The position numbers were made by a program, and so were the translations under genes. Shown here piece by piece: positions 28,547-37,383 of a DNA stretch of 64,000 bases (the first letter of the stretch is position 1; each line of letters opens with the position of its first letter). The DNA is taken from assembly GCF_006717095.1 (NCBI RefSeq), contig NZ_VFQE01000002.1:434001-498000 (forward strand). The letters run 5' to 3'. Below the pieces are notes generated by a model. It was not told where the DNA came from, did not search any database, and worked only from the letters and a program-made list of their open reading frames with translations. The DNA comes from Blastococcus colisei (GTDB lineage Bacteria; Actinomycetota; Actinomycetes; Mycobacteriales; Geodermatophilaceae).

Positions 28547-29241
28547 GTCCGTCCCCCGCGCGCCCACGGGGTCAGCAGACGCTCGGCGCCGGCCAGCAGC
28601 AGGTCGGCCAGGAGCGCCAGCAGCACGCACCCGAGCGCGCCGGTGACGATCTCGGCACGGTAGAAGTTCGCGTTGAAGCCGCCGGTGATCAGCTGTCCCA
28701 GTCCGCCGTGGCCGACGATGACGCCGACGGTGGTGAGCGCCACCGTGGACACCGTGGCGATCCGCAGACCGGCCATGAACGCCGGCAGCGCCAGCGGCAG
28801 CTCCACCTGCCAGAACAGCCGGGCGGGGCCGTAGCCCATGCCGCGCGCCGCCTCCTGCACGTCGGGCGGGACGGCCTGGAGGCCGGCGAGGAAGTTGCGC
28901 ACCAGGATCACCAGTGAGTACAGGACCAGCCCGACGAGCACGGTGGTCGCGGTGAGCCCGGTGATCGGCGCGACGAAGGCGAACATCGCCAGGGAGGGGA
29001 TCGTGTAGATCAAGGTCGACAGGCCCAGCACCGGCCCGGACAGCCAGCGGCTCCGCCGGGCCAGCAGCGCCAGGGGCAGCGCGATCAGCGCTCCGACCAC
29101 GACCGCGCCGACCGTCAGCCTGACGTGCTCGCCGAGGTAGCCCAGAATGGACTCCCAGTTCCGGGTCACGTAGGACGGGTCGAACCAGGGGTTCGGCGCC
29201 GCATCGACCGCGAGTGCGTCACGGCTCGCCGCGCTCAGCAC
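28543..29241 (-). CDS. ABC transporter permease (betaine/choline type)
   Basis: A 232-residue permease, paralogue of the next gene, with six predicted helices and the coupling loop EAARGMGYGPARLFWQVELP plus GHGGLGQLITGGF. An N-terminal ~30-residue cytoplasmic stretch (NPWFDPSYVTRNWESI) precedes the first helix. The GTG 29241 start leaves only 26 bp to the divergent ATPase start. A GTG at 29169 (codon 25) would give a shorter N-terminus and more room for promoters. It is the first gene of the permease-permease-binding protein group. Confidence 0.88.
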   Translation of the reverse strand: MLSAASRDALAVDAAPNPWFDPSYVTRNWESILGYLGEHVRLTVGAVVVGALIALPLALLARRSRWLSGPVLGLSTLIYTIPSLAMFAFVAPITGLTATTVLVGLVLYSLVILVRNFLAGLQAVPPDVQEAARGMGYGPARLFWQVELPLALPAFMAGLRIATVSTVALTTVGVIVGHGGLGQLITGGFNANFYRAEIVTGALGCVLLALLADLLLAGAERLLTPWARGGRT

Positions 29242-29267
29242 CGGGCGCCTCTCAGAAGGGCCACCTC

Positions 29268-30455
29268 GTGGACGCTACTGCTCCGACCACCTCCCCCGCA
29301 GCGGCGGGCGGAGCCGAGGAGATCCGGCTGGAAGGGGTCAGCAAGGTCTACGGCGACGGCACCGTGGGGGTGCAGGAGCTGGACCTGGTCTTCGCGGCCG
29401 GCGAGCTCACCGTGCTGGTGGGCCCCTCCGGATGCGGCAAGACGACGACGATGAAGATGATCAACCGGATCATCGAACCGACGACCGGGCGGATCCTGCT
29501 GGGTGCCGACGACGTCACCCGGGTGGACCCGGTCAAGCTGCGCCGCCGGATCGGCTACGTGATCCAGAACGTCGGGCTGTTCCCCCACCAGACCATCCGC
29601 ACCAACGTGGGCACCGTGCCCCGCCTGCTCGACTGGGACAAGCGACGGACCCGCGACCGGGTCGAGGAGTTGCTGAGCCTGGTCGGCCTCGACCCGGCGC
29701 TGCACGGCGACCGGTACCCCCACCAGCTCTCCGGTGGGCAGCGACAGCGGGCGGGCGTGGCCCGGGCACTCGCCGCCGACCCCAGCGTGCTGCTGATGGA
29801 CGAGCCGTTCTCCGCCGTGGACCCGATCGTGCGGGAGCGGCTGCAGTCGGAGTTCCTGCGCCTGCAGGAGCAGGTGCGCAAGACCATCGTCTTCGTCACC
29901 CACGACATCGAGGAGGCCGTCCGCCTCGGCGACCGGATCGCCGTGATGAGCGAGGGCGGCCGCGTCGAGCAGTTCGCCACCCCGGCCGAGCTCCTCGGCC
30001 GGCCGGTGAACGCATTCGTCGCCGACTTCGTCGGGGCCGACCGCGGGCTCAAGCGGCTGGCCGTGACGGGCATCGACCCGGACGACCTGGAGCAACCGCC
30101 GGTCGTACACGTCGCCGACGGGCTGGCCGACGCCCGCGCCGCACTGGAGGGGGCCGGTGCCCGCTGGGCCGTCGTCCTCGACGACGACGGCCAGCTGCAC
30201 GGGTGGCTGTCGGTGGAGCGGGCCGTCGGCGCGGGCACGGTCGGGTCGGCGGCCCGCCGGATGGAGGCGTGGATCCCGACGGGCGCCTCGCTCAAGGCGG
30301 CGTTCGCCACGATGCTGCAGCACGAGGCCGGCTGGGTGGCGGTGCTCGACGGCGACCGCTTCCTGGGGGTCCTGACCCCGGAGTCGCTGCACGCCGCCCT
30401 GCGGCGCTCGGTCGAGGGCGCGGTGCCGGAGACCGCAGGCAGCACGCTGGCCTAG
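29268..30455 (+). CDS. ABC transporter ATP-binding protein with C-terminal CBS region (OpuA/ProV type)
   Basis: A 395-residue ATPase powering the betaine-type transporter. Walker A GPSGCGKTT is at 52-60, the Q-loop at IQNVGLFPHQ, signature LSGGQ at 154-158, Walker B VLLMDEPFSAVDP and the H-loop VFVTHD. Residues ~260-385 resemble CBS modules (WAVVLDDDGQLHGWLSVE, GWVAVLDGDRFLGVLT). In OpuA these sense ionic strength or nucleotides. GTG 29268 (GAAGG upstream) is preferred over the GTG at 29214. It is transcribed divergently from its permeases and overlaps the convergent DUF3180 gene by 4 nt at the stop codons. Confidence 0.92.
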   Translation: MDATAPTTSPAAAGGAEEIRLEGVSKVYGDGTVGVQELDLVFAAGELTVLVGPSGCGKTTTMKMINRIIEPTTGRILLGADDVTRVDPVKLRRRIGYVIQNVGLFPHQTIRTNVGTVPRLLDWDKRRTRDRVEELLSLVGLDPALHGDRYPHQLSGGQRQRAGVARALAADPSVLLMDEPFSAVDPIVRERLQSEFLRLQEQVRKTIVFVTHDIEEAVRLGDRIAVMSEGGRVEQFATPAELLGRPVNAFVADFVGADRGLKRLAVTGIDPDDLEQPPVVHVADGLADARAALEGAGARWAVVLDDDGQLHGWLSVERAVGAGTVGSAARRMEAWIPTGASLKAAFATMLQHEAGWVAVLDGDRFLGVLTPESLHAALRRSVEGAVPETAGSTLA

Positions 30456-30973
30456 GCCGACACTCCCGGCACGGGGTCGTCGTCGGTGGACGACGGCGGC
30501 ACGCGGCACACCGACTCCAGCCACAGCGCCGCGGCCACCAGGGCTCCGGAACCGACGACGCCGATCACTGCCGTGACGGTGTCGCTCTCGGCGGCCTGGA
30601 TGCGGCCCACCGCCGGGCCCACGTGCGCCAGCACCCCCGCCCAGATGCCCGCGAAGACGGCACCGACGTACGCGCTGGCCTGCGCCAGGACCGCGAGCCG
30701 GGCGACGAGCATCGGCTCGACCGGCCGCACCGGGGTGTTGCGGGATGCCGAGGTCGGCGTCCCCGGGCGGGTGCGCGCCTCGCGCAGCGCCGCGAGGCGC
30801 GCCTTCAGCGTGCGCGCGCCCAGCGCCTCGGCCAGCGCGAGCACCGCCAGCGGGACCGGCAACCACCAGTCGAGCGCCGGCAGCTCCCCGTAGAGCGCGC
30901 GGACCAGCAGCCAGGCGGCAACGGCCAGGCCGCCGGCCAGGACGGCGAGGTCGCGGCGGCGGACGGGAGTCAC
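30452..30973 (-). CDS. DUF3180 membrane protein (Rv3605c type)
   Basis: A 173-residue integral membrane protein with four hydrophobic segments in two pairs (~10-27 and ~37-52; ~87-110 and ~125-150). A basic Arg/Thr-rich cytoplasmic loop lies between the pairs. The family is DUF3180, always found next to the folate genes in actinobacteria, with no known activity. GTG 30973 is preceded by GCGAGGAG from the repeat at 30979-31050. The frame upstream of it is open but is repeat and folK sequence. It is the last gene of the fol group. Confidence 0.8.
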   Translation of the reverse strand: MTPVRRRDLAVLAGGLAVAAWLLVRALYGELPALDWWLPVPLAVLALAEALGARTLKARLAALREARTRPGTPTSASRNTPVRPVEPMLVARLAVLAQASAYVGAVFAGIWAGVLAHVGPAVGRIQAAESDTVTAVIGVVGSGALVAAALWLESVCRVPPSSTDDDPVPGVSA

Positions 30974-30978
30974 GCGAC

Positions 30979-31050
30979 CTCCTCGCTGGCGCTCGTCGGG
31001 CCCGTGCCTCGGCTCCCTCTGTCCCTGCGTGAGCTCGCGAGCTCGCTCAC
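30979..31050 (-). repeat. intercistronic repeat between folK and the DUF3180 gene (copy 2)
   Basis: The minus-strand palindrome GTGAGCGAGCTCGCGAGCTC starts inside the folK stop codon region. GGACAGAG and then CGACGAGCGCCAGCGAGGAG follow, ending 5 nt before the DUF3180 GTG. It therefore supplies both the TGA of folK and the ribosome-binding site of the next gene. It shares all three blocks with 18451-18518. Confidence 0.8.
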
Positions 31051-31550
31051 CGAAGGTGGTCCCAGCGGACGACCGCCGCGACGTCGTCGGGCGGGAGCGC
31101 GGCCACCAGGTCGGCAACCCGTCCACGGCCGGGGATGACCGCGCCGGGATCCAGGGTCAGCCACGGCACCAGCACGAACGCCCGCTCGTGCGCGCGGGGA
31201 TGGGGCAGGGTGAGCTCCGGGGCGTCGGAGAGCACGGGCGTGCCGTCGTCCTCGGTGACCACGATGACGTCGACGTCGAGGGTGCGCGGCCCGAACCGGA
31301 CGTCGCGGGTCCGCCCCGCGGCCTGCTCCAGCTCCCCGGCGCGGTCCAGCCAGCCGCGGGCGTCGCGCGGCCCGCGCACCACGACGACCGCGTTCAGGTA
31401 CGGCGGCTGCTCGACCGGCCCCCAGGGCGGGGTCTCGTAGAGCGTGGAGCGGGCCACCAGGCCGTCGTCCTTGAGCGCGGTGATCGCCGTCCGGAGTGCC
31501 CGTGCCCGGTCCCCCAGGTTGGCGCCCAGCGAGAGGACGGCCCTAGTCAT
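31047..31550 (-). CDS. folK: 2-amino-4-hydroxy-6-hydroxymethyldihydropteridine diphosphokinase
   Basis: Transfers pyrophosphate from ATP to hydroxymethyl-dihydropterin before FolP acts. The 167 residues carry LSLGANLGDR at the N-terminus, the substrate loop ETPPWGP, PYLNAVV, and the HPPK signature RFGPRTLDVDVI, then LPHPRAHERAFVLVPW. The start overlaps the folB end by 8 nt. Its TGA lies inside the palindrome of the repeat 30979-31050, so the natural C-terminus may have been altered by the repeat. Confidence 0.96.
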   Translation of the reverse strand: MTRAVLSLGANLGDRARALRTAITALKDDGLVARSTLYETPPWGPVEQPPYLNAVVVVRGPRDARGWLDRAGELEQAAGRTRDVRFGPRTLDVDVIVVTEDDGTPVLSDAPELTLPHPRAHERAFVLVPWLTLDPGAVIPGRGRVADLVAALPPDDVAAVVRWDHLR

Positions 31551-31923
31551 CTGCCCGCGACCGCCGGATGGTGACGGTGACGTCGTCGAAGGGCACGCCG
31601 AGCTCGGCCTGCGGCTTGTGCACGGTGATCTCCACCGCGTCGACCAGCGGGTCGGCCAGGCAGACGTCGGCGAGGCGCTGGGCGAGGGTCTCGATCAGGT
31701 TCACCGGCTCGCCGGTCACCACGGCGTAGAGCTGGTGCGCCAGCTCCGCATAGTTCACCGTGCGCCCGAGGTCGTCACCTGCCGCCGCGGCGACGGTGTC
31801 GAGCTCCAGAACGGCGTCGACGACGAACACCTGCCCGCGTTCGCGCTCGAACGCGTAGACGCCGTGGTGCCCCTGCGCACGCAGGCCGCGGATCGCGATC
31901 CGGTCCGGGAACGACTCAGCCAC
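31543..31923 (-). CDS. folB: dihydroneopterin aldolase
   Basis: Cleaves 7,8-dihydroneopterin to hydroxymethyl-dihydropterin and glycolaldehyde. The 126 residues include IAIRGLRAQGHHGVYAFERERGQ (catalytic Tyr and substrate Glu region), the NYAEL and LIETLAQRLAD motif, and the catalytic Lys in ITVHKPQAEL. The GTG start overlaps the folP stop by 8 nt and the stop overlaps folK by 8 nt, giving strong coupling. Confidence 0.95.
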   Translation of the reverse strand: MAESFPDRIAIRGLRAQGHHGVYAFERERGQVFVVDAVLELDTVAAAAGDDLGRTVNYAELAHQLYAVVTGEPVNLIETLAQRLADVCLADPLVDAVEITVHKPQAELGVPFDDVTVTIRRSRADD

Positions 31924-32764
31924 GGTCGGCGCTCCGTGCCGCGCGGACGGCCTGCACGGTGCGGACGGCGTCGACCGAGGCGGCCGCGTCGTGCACGCGG
32001 ACCCCCCACACGCCGGCCTCGGCGGCCATCACCGTGGTGGCCAGCGTGGCGTCGTCCCGGAGGTCGGCGGGGCGGGGGGCGCCGTCGGGGCCGGCGAGCA
32101 GCTTCCCCAGGAACGTCTTGCGCGAGGCGCCGACCAGGACCGGCAGGCCGAGGCCGACGAGTCGGTCGAGGCCGGCCAGGAGCGCCCAGTTGTGCTCGGC
32201 GTTCTTGGCGAAACCGAGACCGGGGTCGAGGACGAGTTGCTCGGGGGCGACCCCGGCGGCGACGACGTCCTCGACGCGGGCGGTGAGCTCGGCGCAGACC
32301 TCGGTGACGACGTCGCCGTACCGCGCCGCCGCGTACATCTCGCGGCTGTGCCCCCGCCAGTGCATGAGCACCCACGGGATGCCGGCCTCGGCGACGAGGT
32401 CGGCCATGTTCTTGTCGGCGAGCCCGCCGCTGACGTCGTTGACCAGGGTCGCGCCGGCAACGATGGCCGCCTCGGCGACCTCGGCCCGGGTGGTGTCGAC
32501 GCTGGTACGCACACCGGCGGCGCTCAGCTCGCCGATCACCGGAAGGACTCTCCGGCCCTCCTCGGTGGCGTCCACGCGGTCGGCGCCGGGGCGGGTGGAC
32601 TCACCGCCGACGTCGACGAAGTCCGCGCCCGCGGCATGCATCTCCAGGCCGCGCGCGATGGCCGAGGCCGCGTCGGCGAAGCACCCGCCGTCGGAGAAGG
32701 AGTCCGGGGTGACGTTCAGGACGCCCATGACCACGCACCGGCCCGGGCGCGGGAGGGGGACCAT
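31916..32764 (-). CDS. folP: dihydropteroate synthase
   Basis: Condenses hydroxymethyl-dihydropterin pyrophosphate with p-aminobenzoate; this is the sulfonamide target. ATG 32764 gives 282 residues starting just before GVLNVTPDSFSDGG (loop 1). FVDVGGESTRPGA, LVNDVSGG, LDPGLGFAKNAEHN, GASRKTFLG and the C-terminal RVHDAA follow. The loop-2 Thr/Arg/Pro positions look normal, so no resistance allele is evident by eye. The start shares one base with the folE stop (TGATG). Confidence 0.96.
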   Translation of the reverse strand: MVPLPRPGRCVVMGVLNVTPDSFSDGGCFADAASAIARGLEMHAAGADFVDVGGESTRPGADRVDATEEGRRVLPVIGELSAAGVRTSVDTTRAEVAEAAIVAGATLVNDVSGGLADKNMADLVAEAGIPWVLMHWRGHSREMYAAARYGDVVTEVCAELTARVEDVVAAGVAPEQLVLDPGLGFAKNAEHNWALLAGLDRLVGLGLPVLVGASRKTFLGKLLAGPDGAPRPADLRDDATLATTVMAAEAGVWGVRVHDAAASVDAVRTVQAVRAARSADRG

Positions 32765-33381
32765 CACCTGTGGAGCACGAGGCTCATCGCCTCGCTCCGG
32801 GTCGCCGGATTGTCGCGGAAGATGCCACGGACGGCCGAGGTGACCGTCGTCGACCCGGGCTTGCGGATGCCGCGCATCGCCATGCAGAGATGCTCGGCCT
32901 CGATGATCACCAGCACCCCGCGCGGCTTGAGCACATCGCTCAAGGCGTCGGCGATCTGGCTGGTCATCCGCTCCTGCACCTGCGGACGGCGCGCGTAGAC
33001 CTCGACGAGGCGGGCCAGCTTGGACAGCCCGGTGACCCGTCCGTCCTCGCCCGGGACGTAGCCGATGTGCGCGACCCCGTGGAAGGGCACCAGGTGGTGC
33101 TCGCAGGTCGAGTACATCGGGATGTCCTTGACCAGCACGAGCTCGTCGTGGTCCTCGTCGAAGGTGGTGGCGAGGACGTCGTAGGGGTCCTGCCACAGGC
33201 CGGCGAAGGTCTCCGCGTAGGCCCGGGCCACCCGCTGCGGGGTGTCCTGCAGCCCCGGGCGGTCGGGGTCCTCCCCCACCGCCAGCAACAGCTCGCGGAC
33301 GGCGGCGGCCGCGCGCTCCTGGTCGACACCGCGTGGCGCCGTCAGCAGCTGGTCCTCGCGCTCGGCCGGCACCTCGCTCAT
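32764..33381 (-). CDS. folE: GTP cyclohydrolase I
   Basis: First enzyme of folate synthesis: opens GTP and forms dihydroneopterin triphosphate. The 205 residues contain the zinc ligands Cys/His/Cys in [14 protein letters not shown] and [11 protein letters not shown], plus [20 protein letters not shown]. Being the Cys-ligand, zinc-dependent type, it should follow the standard IA mechanism. The ATG overlaps the ftsH stop by 4 nt, so it is coupled to ftsH as in other actinobacteria. Confidence 0.97.
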   Translation of the reverse strand: MSEVPAEREDQLLTAPRGVDQERAAAAVRELLLAVGEDPDRPGLQDTPQRVARAYAETFAGLWQDPYDVLATTFDEDHDELVLVKDIPMYSTCEHHLVPFHGVAHIGYVPGEDGRVTGLSKLARLVEVYARRPQVQERMTSQIADALSDVLKPRGVLVIIEAEHLCMAMRGIRKPGSTTVTSAVRGIFRDNPATRSEAMSLVLHR

Positions 33382-35366
33382 GGCTGGGCGGGCGCTCCGA
33401 CGTCGCCCACCGGCAGGGTGTCCTCGGCCGGCCGGCCGTTGCCGTTCTGGGCGGCCAGCTCGGCGGGGGTGAGCACCGGCGGCTGGTCGGACGGCGTCCG
33501 CTTGCCGAACCCGTTGTAGGGCGCCAGCGACGGCCGCTTGGTGACCGGCTCGCAGATGCGCGCCATGTCCTCCTTGGAGAGGGTCTCCTTCTCCATCAGC
33601 TCGAGGACGAGCTGATCGAGGACGTGCCGGTACTCGACCAGGATCTCCCAGGCCTCGTCGTGGGCGGCCTCGATCAGCGCGCGGATCTCCGCGTCGATGT
33701 CGGCCGCCACGGCCTCGGAGTAGTCCGGCCGGGAGTGCATGTCCCGCCCCATGAACGGCTCGGCGTCACCGGTGCCGTACTTGACCGCGCCGAGCTTGGC
33801 GCTCATGCCGTACTGGGTGACCATCGACCGAGCCATCGCGGTGGCCTTCTCGATGTCGTTCCCGGCGCCGGTGGTCGGCTCGTGGAACACCAGTTCCTCG
33901 GCCGCCCGCCCGCCGAGGGCGTAGGCCAGGGTGTCGATCATCTCCGACCGGGTCTGGGTGTACTTGTCCTCGGTCGGGAGCACCAGCGTGTGCCCCAGTG
34001 ATCGGCCGCGCGGCAGGATCGTCACCTTGTGCACCGGGTCCAGGTTCGGCAGTGCGTGCGCCACCAGGGCGTGCCCGCCCTCGTGGTAGGCGGTGACCTT
34101 CTTCTCCTTCTCGCTCATCGCCCGGGTCTTCCGCTCGGGGCCGGCGATGACCCGGTCGATCGCCTCCTCGAGGGTCTCGTCGGTGATCAGCGAGCCGTCG
34201 TTGCGGGCGGTCAGCAGCGCGGCCTCGTTGAGCACGTTGGCGAGGTCGGCGCCGGTGAAGCCGGGGGTCCGGCGGGCGACGGTCTCCAGGTCGACGTCGG
34301 GGGCGAGGGGCTTGCCCTTCGCGTGCACCTCGAGGATCCTCTTGCGGCCCAGCAGGTCGGGCCGGTCGACGGCGATCTGGCGGTCGAAGCGGCCCGGGCG
34401 CAGCAGGGCCGGGTCGAGGATGTCGGGCCGGTTCGTGGCGGCGATCATGATGACGCCGCCCTTGACGTCGAAGCCGTCCATCTCGACGAGCATCTGGTTC
34501 AGGGTCTGCTCGCGCTCGTCGTGCCCGCCGCCCATGCCGGCCCCGCGGTGGCGGCCGACGGCGTCGATCTCGTCGACGAAGATGATCGCCGGGGCGTTCT
34601 CCTTGGCCTGGGTGAACAGGTCGCGGACGCGGCTGGCGCCAACGCCGACGAACATCTCGACGAAGTCCGAGCCGGAGATCGAGAAGAAGGGCACGCCGGC
34701 CTCACCGGCCACGGCGCGGGCCAGCAGGGTCTTGCCGGTTCCGGGTGGGCCGAACAGCAGCACGCCCTTCGGGATCTTCGCGCCCACGGCCTGGAACTTG
34801 ACCGGGTTCTGCAGGAAGTCCTTGATCTCGTGCAGTTCCTCGATGGCCTCGTCGGCACCGGCCACGTCGGAGAACGTCGTCTTCGGGGTGTCCTTGGTGA
34901 CCTGCTTGGCCTTGGACTTGCCGAAGGCCATGACGCCGCGGCCGCCACCCTGCATGGAGTTGAACAGCCAGAACAGCAGGAGCAGGAGGATCAGGAACGG
35001 CAGGAAGCTGACCAGCAGGCTGACCAGGAGGCTCTGCTGGGTGACGTTGGTGTCGAACTGGACGGCGTCGGCGTCGGCCTCGCCGGTGACCAGGTCGTAG
35101 ACGTCGTCGGCGGCGCCGAGCGGGTAGGACGCGGTGATCCGGTCGCTGCCCTCGACCTCGTCCCGGAGCTCCAGCTCGAGGGTCTGTTCCTTGTCGTTGA
35201 TCGTGACGGACTCGACGTTGCCCTCGTCGAACTGGTCGAGGGCCACCGACGTCCGAACCTCTTGGTAGCCGTCGTTCCCACTGAAGACGGACGAGAACGT
35301 GAGGGCGACCAGGACGACGAGGACGACCCAGAACCACACGGAGCGGAAGATCTTCTTACGTTCCAT
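33378..35366 (-). CDS. ftsH: ATP-dependent membrane zinc metalloprotease FtsH
   Basis: Hexameric membrane protease for quality control. ATG 35366 gives 662 residues; 120 codons upstream are open but unrelated. In order: a membrane helix (~8-27), a periplasmic domain (~30-120), a second helix (~125-145), the AAA+ module with Walker [10 protein letters not shown] (~205), VDEIDAVGR and the second region of homology RPGRFDRQI, then zinc-binding HEGGH (~425) and a helical C-terminus. The last 40 residues are Pro/Asn-rich. It is the upstream gene of the folE-folP-folB-folK group and has a 393-bp upstream gap with its own promoter. Confidence 0.97.
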   Translation of the reverse strand: MERKKIFRSVWFWVVLVVLVALTFSSVFSGNDGYQEVRTSVALDQFDEGNVESVTINDKEQTLELELRDEVEGSDRITASYPLGAADDVYDLVTGEADADAVQFDTNVTQQSLLVSLLVSFLPFLILLLLLFWLFNSMQGGGRGVMAFGKSKAKQVTKDTPKTTFSDVAGADEAIEELHEIKDFLQNPVKFQAVGAKIPKGVLLFGPPGTGKTLLARAVAGEAGVPFFSISGSDFVEMFVGVGASRVRDLFTQAKENAPAIIFVDEIDAVGRHRGAGMGGGHDEREQTLNQMLVEMDGFDVKGGVIMIAATNRPDILDPALLRPGRFDRQIAVDRPDLLGRKRILEVHAKGKPLAPDVDLETVARRTPGFTGADLANVLNEAALLTARNDGSLITDETLEEAIDRVIAGPERKTRAMSEKEKKVTAYHEGGHALVAHALPNLDPVHKVTILPRGRSLGHTLVLPTEDKYTQTRSEMIDTLAYALGGRAAEELVFHEPTTGAGNDIEKATAMARSMVTQYGMSAKLGAVKYGTGDAEPFMGRDMHSRPDYSEAVAADIDAEIRALIEAAHDEAWEILVEYRHVLDQLVLELMEKETLSKEDMARICEPVTKRPSLAPYNGFGKRTPSDQPPVLTPAELAAQNGNGRPAEDTLPVGDVGAPAQP

Positions 35367-35539
35367 ACACCGATGCCGGGCGCCGGAAGACCGGTCGGCC
35401 CGTCGACCCTCCTGATCGTCCGGGGACGCCGCCTGCGATCCGGGCGAGGACCCCGGCGCTGGGAGCAGCGTCGTCGGAATCGACGGTACACCGGGCAGGC
35501 TGTCAATCCGCTGGCCGCAAGCTGAAAGCCCCCCGTGGT

Positions 35540-35585
35540 GGGGTGGCCCGGTCGCGGGCCCGAAGGGTCCCGACCGGGCCACCCC
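35540..35585. terminator. strong hairpin in the hpt-ftsH gap
   Basis: GGGGTGGCCCGGTCG (35540-35554) pairs perfectly with CGACCGGGCCACCCC (35571-35585). It should block read-through from the dacB-hpt group into ftsH. Confidence 0.7.
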
Positions 35586-35736
35586 GGAGCCGCCGCGCAG
35601 AAGCGGGGAAGGGCACTGGGTTGCGGTACGGAGACGAGCCGCCCCGCGAGGGTCGTGCTGGGAGGCGGGGCCGGAGGCTCCCCGAGCAGCGCGACGGAGG
35701 GGCTCAGCGCAGCAGGGGGACGGCACCTGGCCGCGG

Positions 35737-35755
35737 TGTCGGCCGGAGGCCGACA
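35737..35755 (-). terminator. hairpin directly after hpt
   Basis: TGTCGGCC, 3 nt, GGCCGACA, beginning 4 nt past the hpt stop codon. It is short but perfect and is a candidate terminator or RNA-stability stem. Confidence 0.55.
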
Positions 35756-35759
35756 GATG

Positions 35760-36344
35760 TCACGCATACACCTCGGGCTTCAGAGTCGCGATGTAGGGCA
35801 GGTCTCGGTAGCGCTCGGCGTAGTCCAGGCCGTAGCCGATGACGAACTCGTTGGGGATGTCGAACCCGATGTACTTCACCGGGACCTCGACCTTCACCGC
35901 GTCGGGCTTGCGCAGCAGCGCGCACACCTCGAGCGAGGCCGGCGCCCGGCCGCCCAGGTTCTTCAGCAGCCAGGAGAGCGTGAGCCCGGAGTCGATGATG
36001 TCCTCGAGCACCAGCACGTGCTTGTCGGTGATGTCGCGGTCGAGGTCCTTGAGGATGCGGACCACGCCGGAGGAGCTGGTGGCCGAGCCGTAGGACGAGA
36101 CGGCCATGAACTCCATCTGCGTGGGCAGTTGGAGGGCTCGGGCGAAGTCGCTCATGAACAGCACCGCGCCCTTGAGGACGCCGACGAGGAGGACTTCCTT
36201 GCCGGCGTAGTCGGCGGCGATCTGCGCGGCGAGCTCCCCGATCTTGGCCTGGATCTGTTCCTCGCTGAGGAGGACGTGGGAGATGTCCGGGCCGTAGCCG
36301 TGGTCGGGGCCCAGTGCCCCAGGAGTGCTGACGGCGTCGCTCAC
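35760..36344 (-). CDS. hpt: hypoxanthine(-guanine) phosphoribosyltransferase
   Basis: Salvages hypoxanthine or guanine with PRPP. GTG 36344 gives 194 residues; AGGAG lies just upstream. Key motifs are [17 protein letters not shown] (PPi loop), [13 protein letters not shown] (flexible loop), the PRPP-binding [17 protein letters not shown], and [19 protein letters not shown] near the C-terminus. The start overlaps the tilS stop by 4 nt (GTGA). tilS-hpt-ftsH is a widely conserved order. Confidence 0.96.
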   Translation of the reverse strand: MSDAVSTPGALGPDHGYGPDISHVLLSEEQIQAKIGELAAQIAADYAGKEVLLVGVLKGAVLFMSDFARALQLPTQMEFMAVSSYGSATSSSGVVRILKDLDRDITDKHVLVLEDIIDSGLTLSWLLKNLGGRAPASLEVCALLRKPDAVKVEVPVKYIGFDIPNEFVIGYGLDYAERYRDLPYIATLKPEVYA

Positions 36345-37366
36345 GGAAAGGACTCCTCGGAGTGCGGGGATGTGTCGTGGAGGCGGCCGGCCCGGTCTCC
36401 CAGGGGCTGCAGGGCCAGCGTGCCAGACGTCCGGACGACACCCGCGCCACCCGGTAGGTCCACCCTCCCCTGCCCGTGCCACCGGACGAGCAGCGCGTCG
36501 ACGGCCACGAGGTGCACCGCCTGCAGGTCCGGCACGCCGCCGGCCCGCAGCCAGCCGCGCAGCACCCGCCGCCGCAGGGCCGTCGGCAGGCCGGCCACCT
36601 CCTGGGCCGGGAGGCCGTCGGTGCGGGACAGCCGGGCGAGGTGCGCACCGGCCAGCTCGTCGAGCGCGTCCAGGTCGTCGCGGAGCAGCTCCGCGGTGCG
36701 GGCCAGCGCCGGGGCCACCCCGCCTCCGAGGACCTCCTCGAGCAGCGGCAGCACCTCGGCGCGCAACCGAGCCCGCGTGTAGGCGGGGTCGGCGTTCCAC
36801 GGGTCGTCCCAGACCGGGAGGCCCTGGCTGGCGCAGGCCTCGCGGGCGGTGGCGCGGCGGACGGCGAGCAGCGGGCGCCACCAGCAGACCCCGTCGGTCT
36901 GGCGGACCGCGACCATCCCGGCCACCGACCGCGGCCCCGAGCCCCGGCCCAGACCCAGGAGAACCGTCTCGGCCTGGTCGTCCAGGGTGTGCCCGAGGGC
37001 GATCCGGGCGCCGTGCTCGTCGGCGGCCCGGGCGAGGGCGGCGTACCGGGCGGCGCGGGCCGCGCCCTCGGGGCCGCCGTCGTCGCCGACGTCCGCGGGA
37101 GCCACCAGCACGGGGTCCAGACCGAGCTCGCGCAGGAGCGCGGCGGTCCGGTCGGCGCGCTCCGCCGACCCGGCCTGGAGTCCGTGGTCGACGGTGACCC
37201 CGCCGACGGGCACACCGGCGTCCCGGGCCTCGAAGGCGAGCGCTGCGGCGAGCGCCAGGGAGTCGGCACCGCCGCTGCACGCCACGAGGACCGGCTGCGG
37301 AGAGCTGCGCAGCCCCGGACGGACCGCATGGCGGAGGGCCGCCACCGCCCGGGGAGGACCGGCCAT
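36341..37366 (-). CDS. tilS: tRNA(Ile)-lysidine synthetase
   Basis: Converts the CAU-anticodon C34 of tRNA-Ile to lysidine so that it reads AUA. ATG 37366 gives 341 residues. The PP-loop SGGADS is at 31-36 ([14 protein letters not shown]), followed by [24 protein letters not shown] and the [12 protein letters not shown] region. The shorter actinobacterial C-terminal domain is present, without the extra E. coli domain. It starts 17 nt after the DUF2342 gene and overlaps hpt. Confidence 0.94.
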   Translation of the reverse strand: MAGPPRAVAALRHAVRPGLRSSPQPVLVACSGGADSLALAAALAFEARDAGVPVGGVTVDHGLQAGSAERADRTAALLRELGLDPVLVAPADVGDDGGPEGAARAARYAALARAADEHGARIALGHTLDDQAETVLLGLGRGSGPRSVAGMVAVRQTDGVCWWRPLLAVRRATAREACASQGLPVWDDPWNADPAYTRARLRAEVLPLLEEVLGGGVAPALARTAELLRDDLDALDELAGAHLARLSRTDGLPAQEVAGLPTALRRRVLRGWLRAGGVPDLQAVHLVAVDALLVRWHGQGRVDLPGGAGVVRTSGTLALQPLGDRAGRLHDTSPHSEESFP

Positions 37367-37383
37367 GACTTGCGGCGCCGGGG

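Larger units (their letters stand above)
35367..35759. other. intergenic region between hpt and ftsH with two hairpins
   Basis: 393 bp without a supported gene. A small perfect stem TGTCGGCC/GGCCGACA (35737-35755) lies just after the hpt stop. A strong 15-bp stem starts 175 nt further on (35540-35554 with 35571-35585). The ftsH promoter must lie in the remaining ~170 bp; I cannot identify a convincing -10/-35 pair. Confidence 0.5.

Noticed and set aside
35387-35760. Possible small genes in the hpt-ftsH gap
   Set aside because: Frames here overlap two strong hairpins, have no ribosome-binding sites, and read as Arg/Pro-rich shadows.
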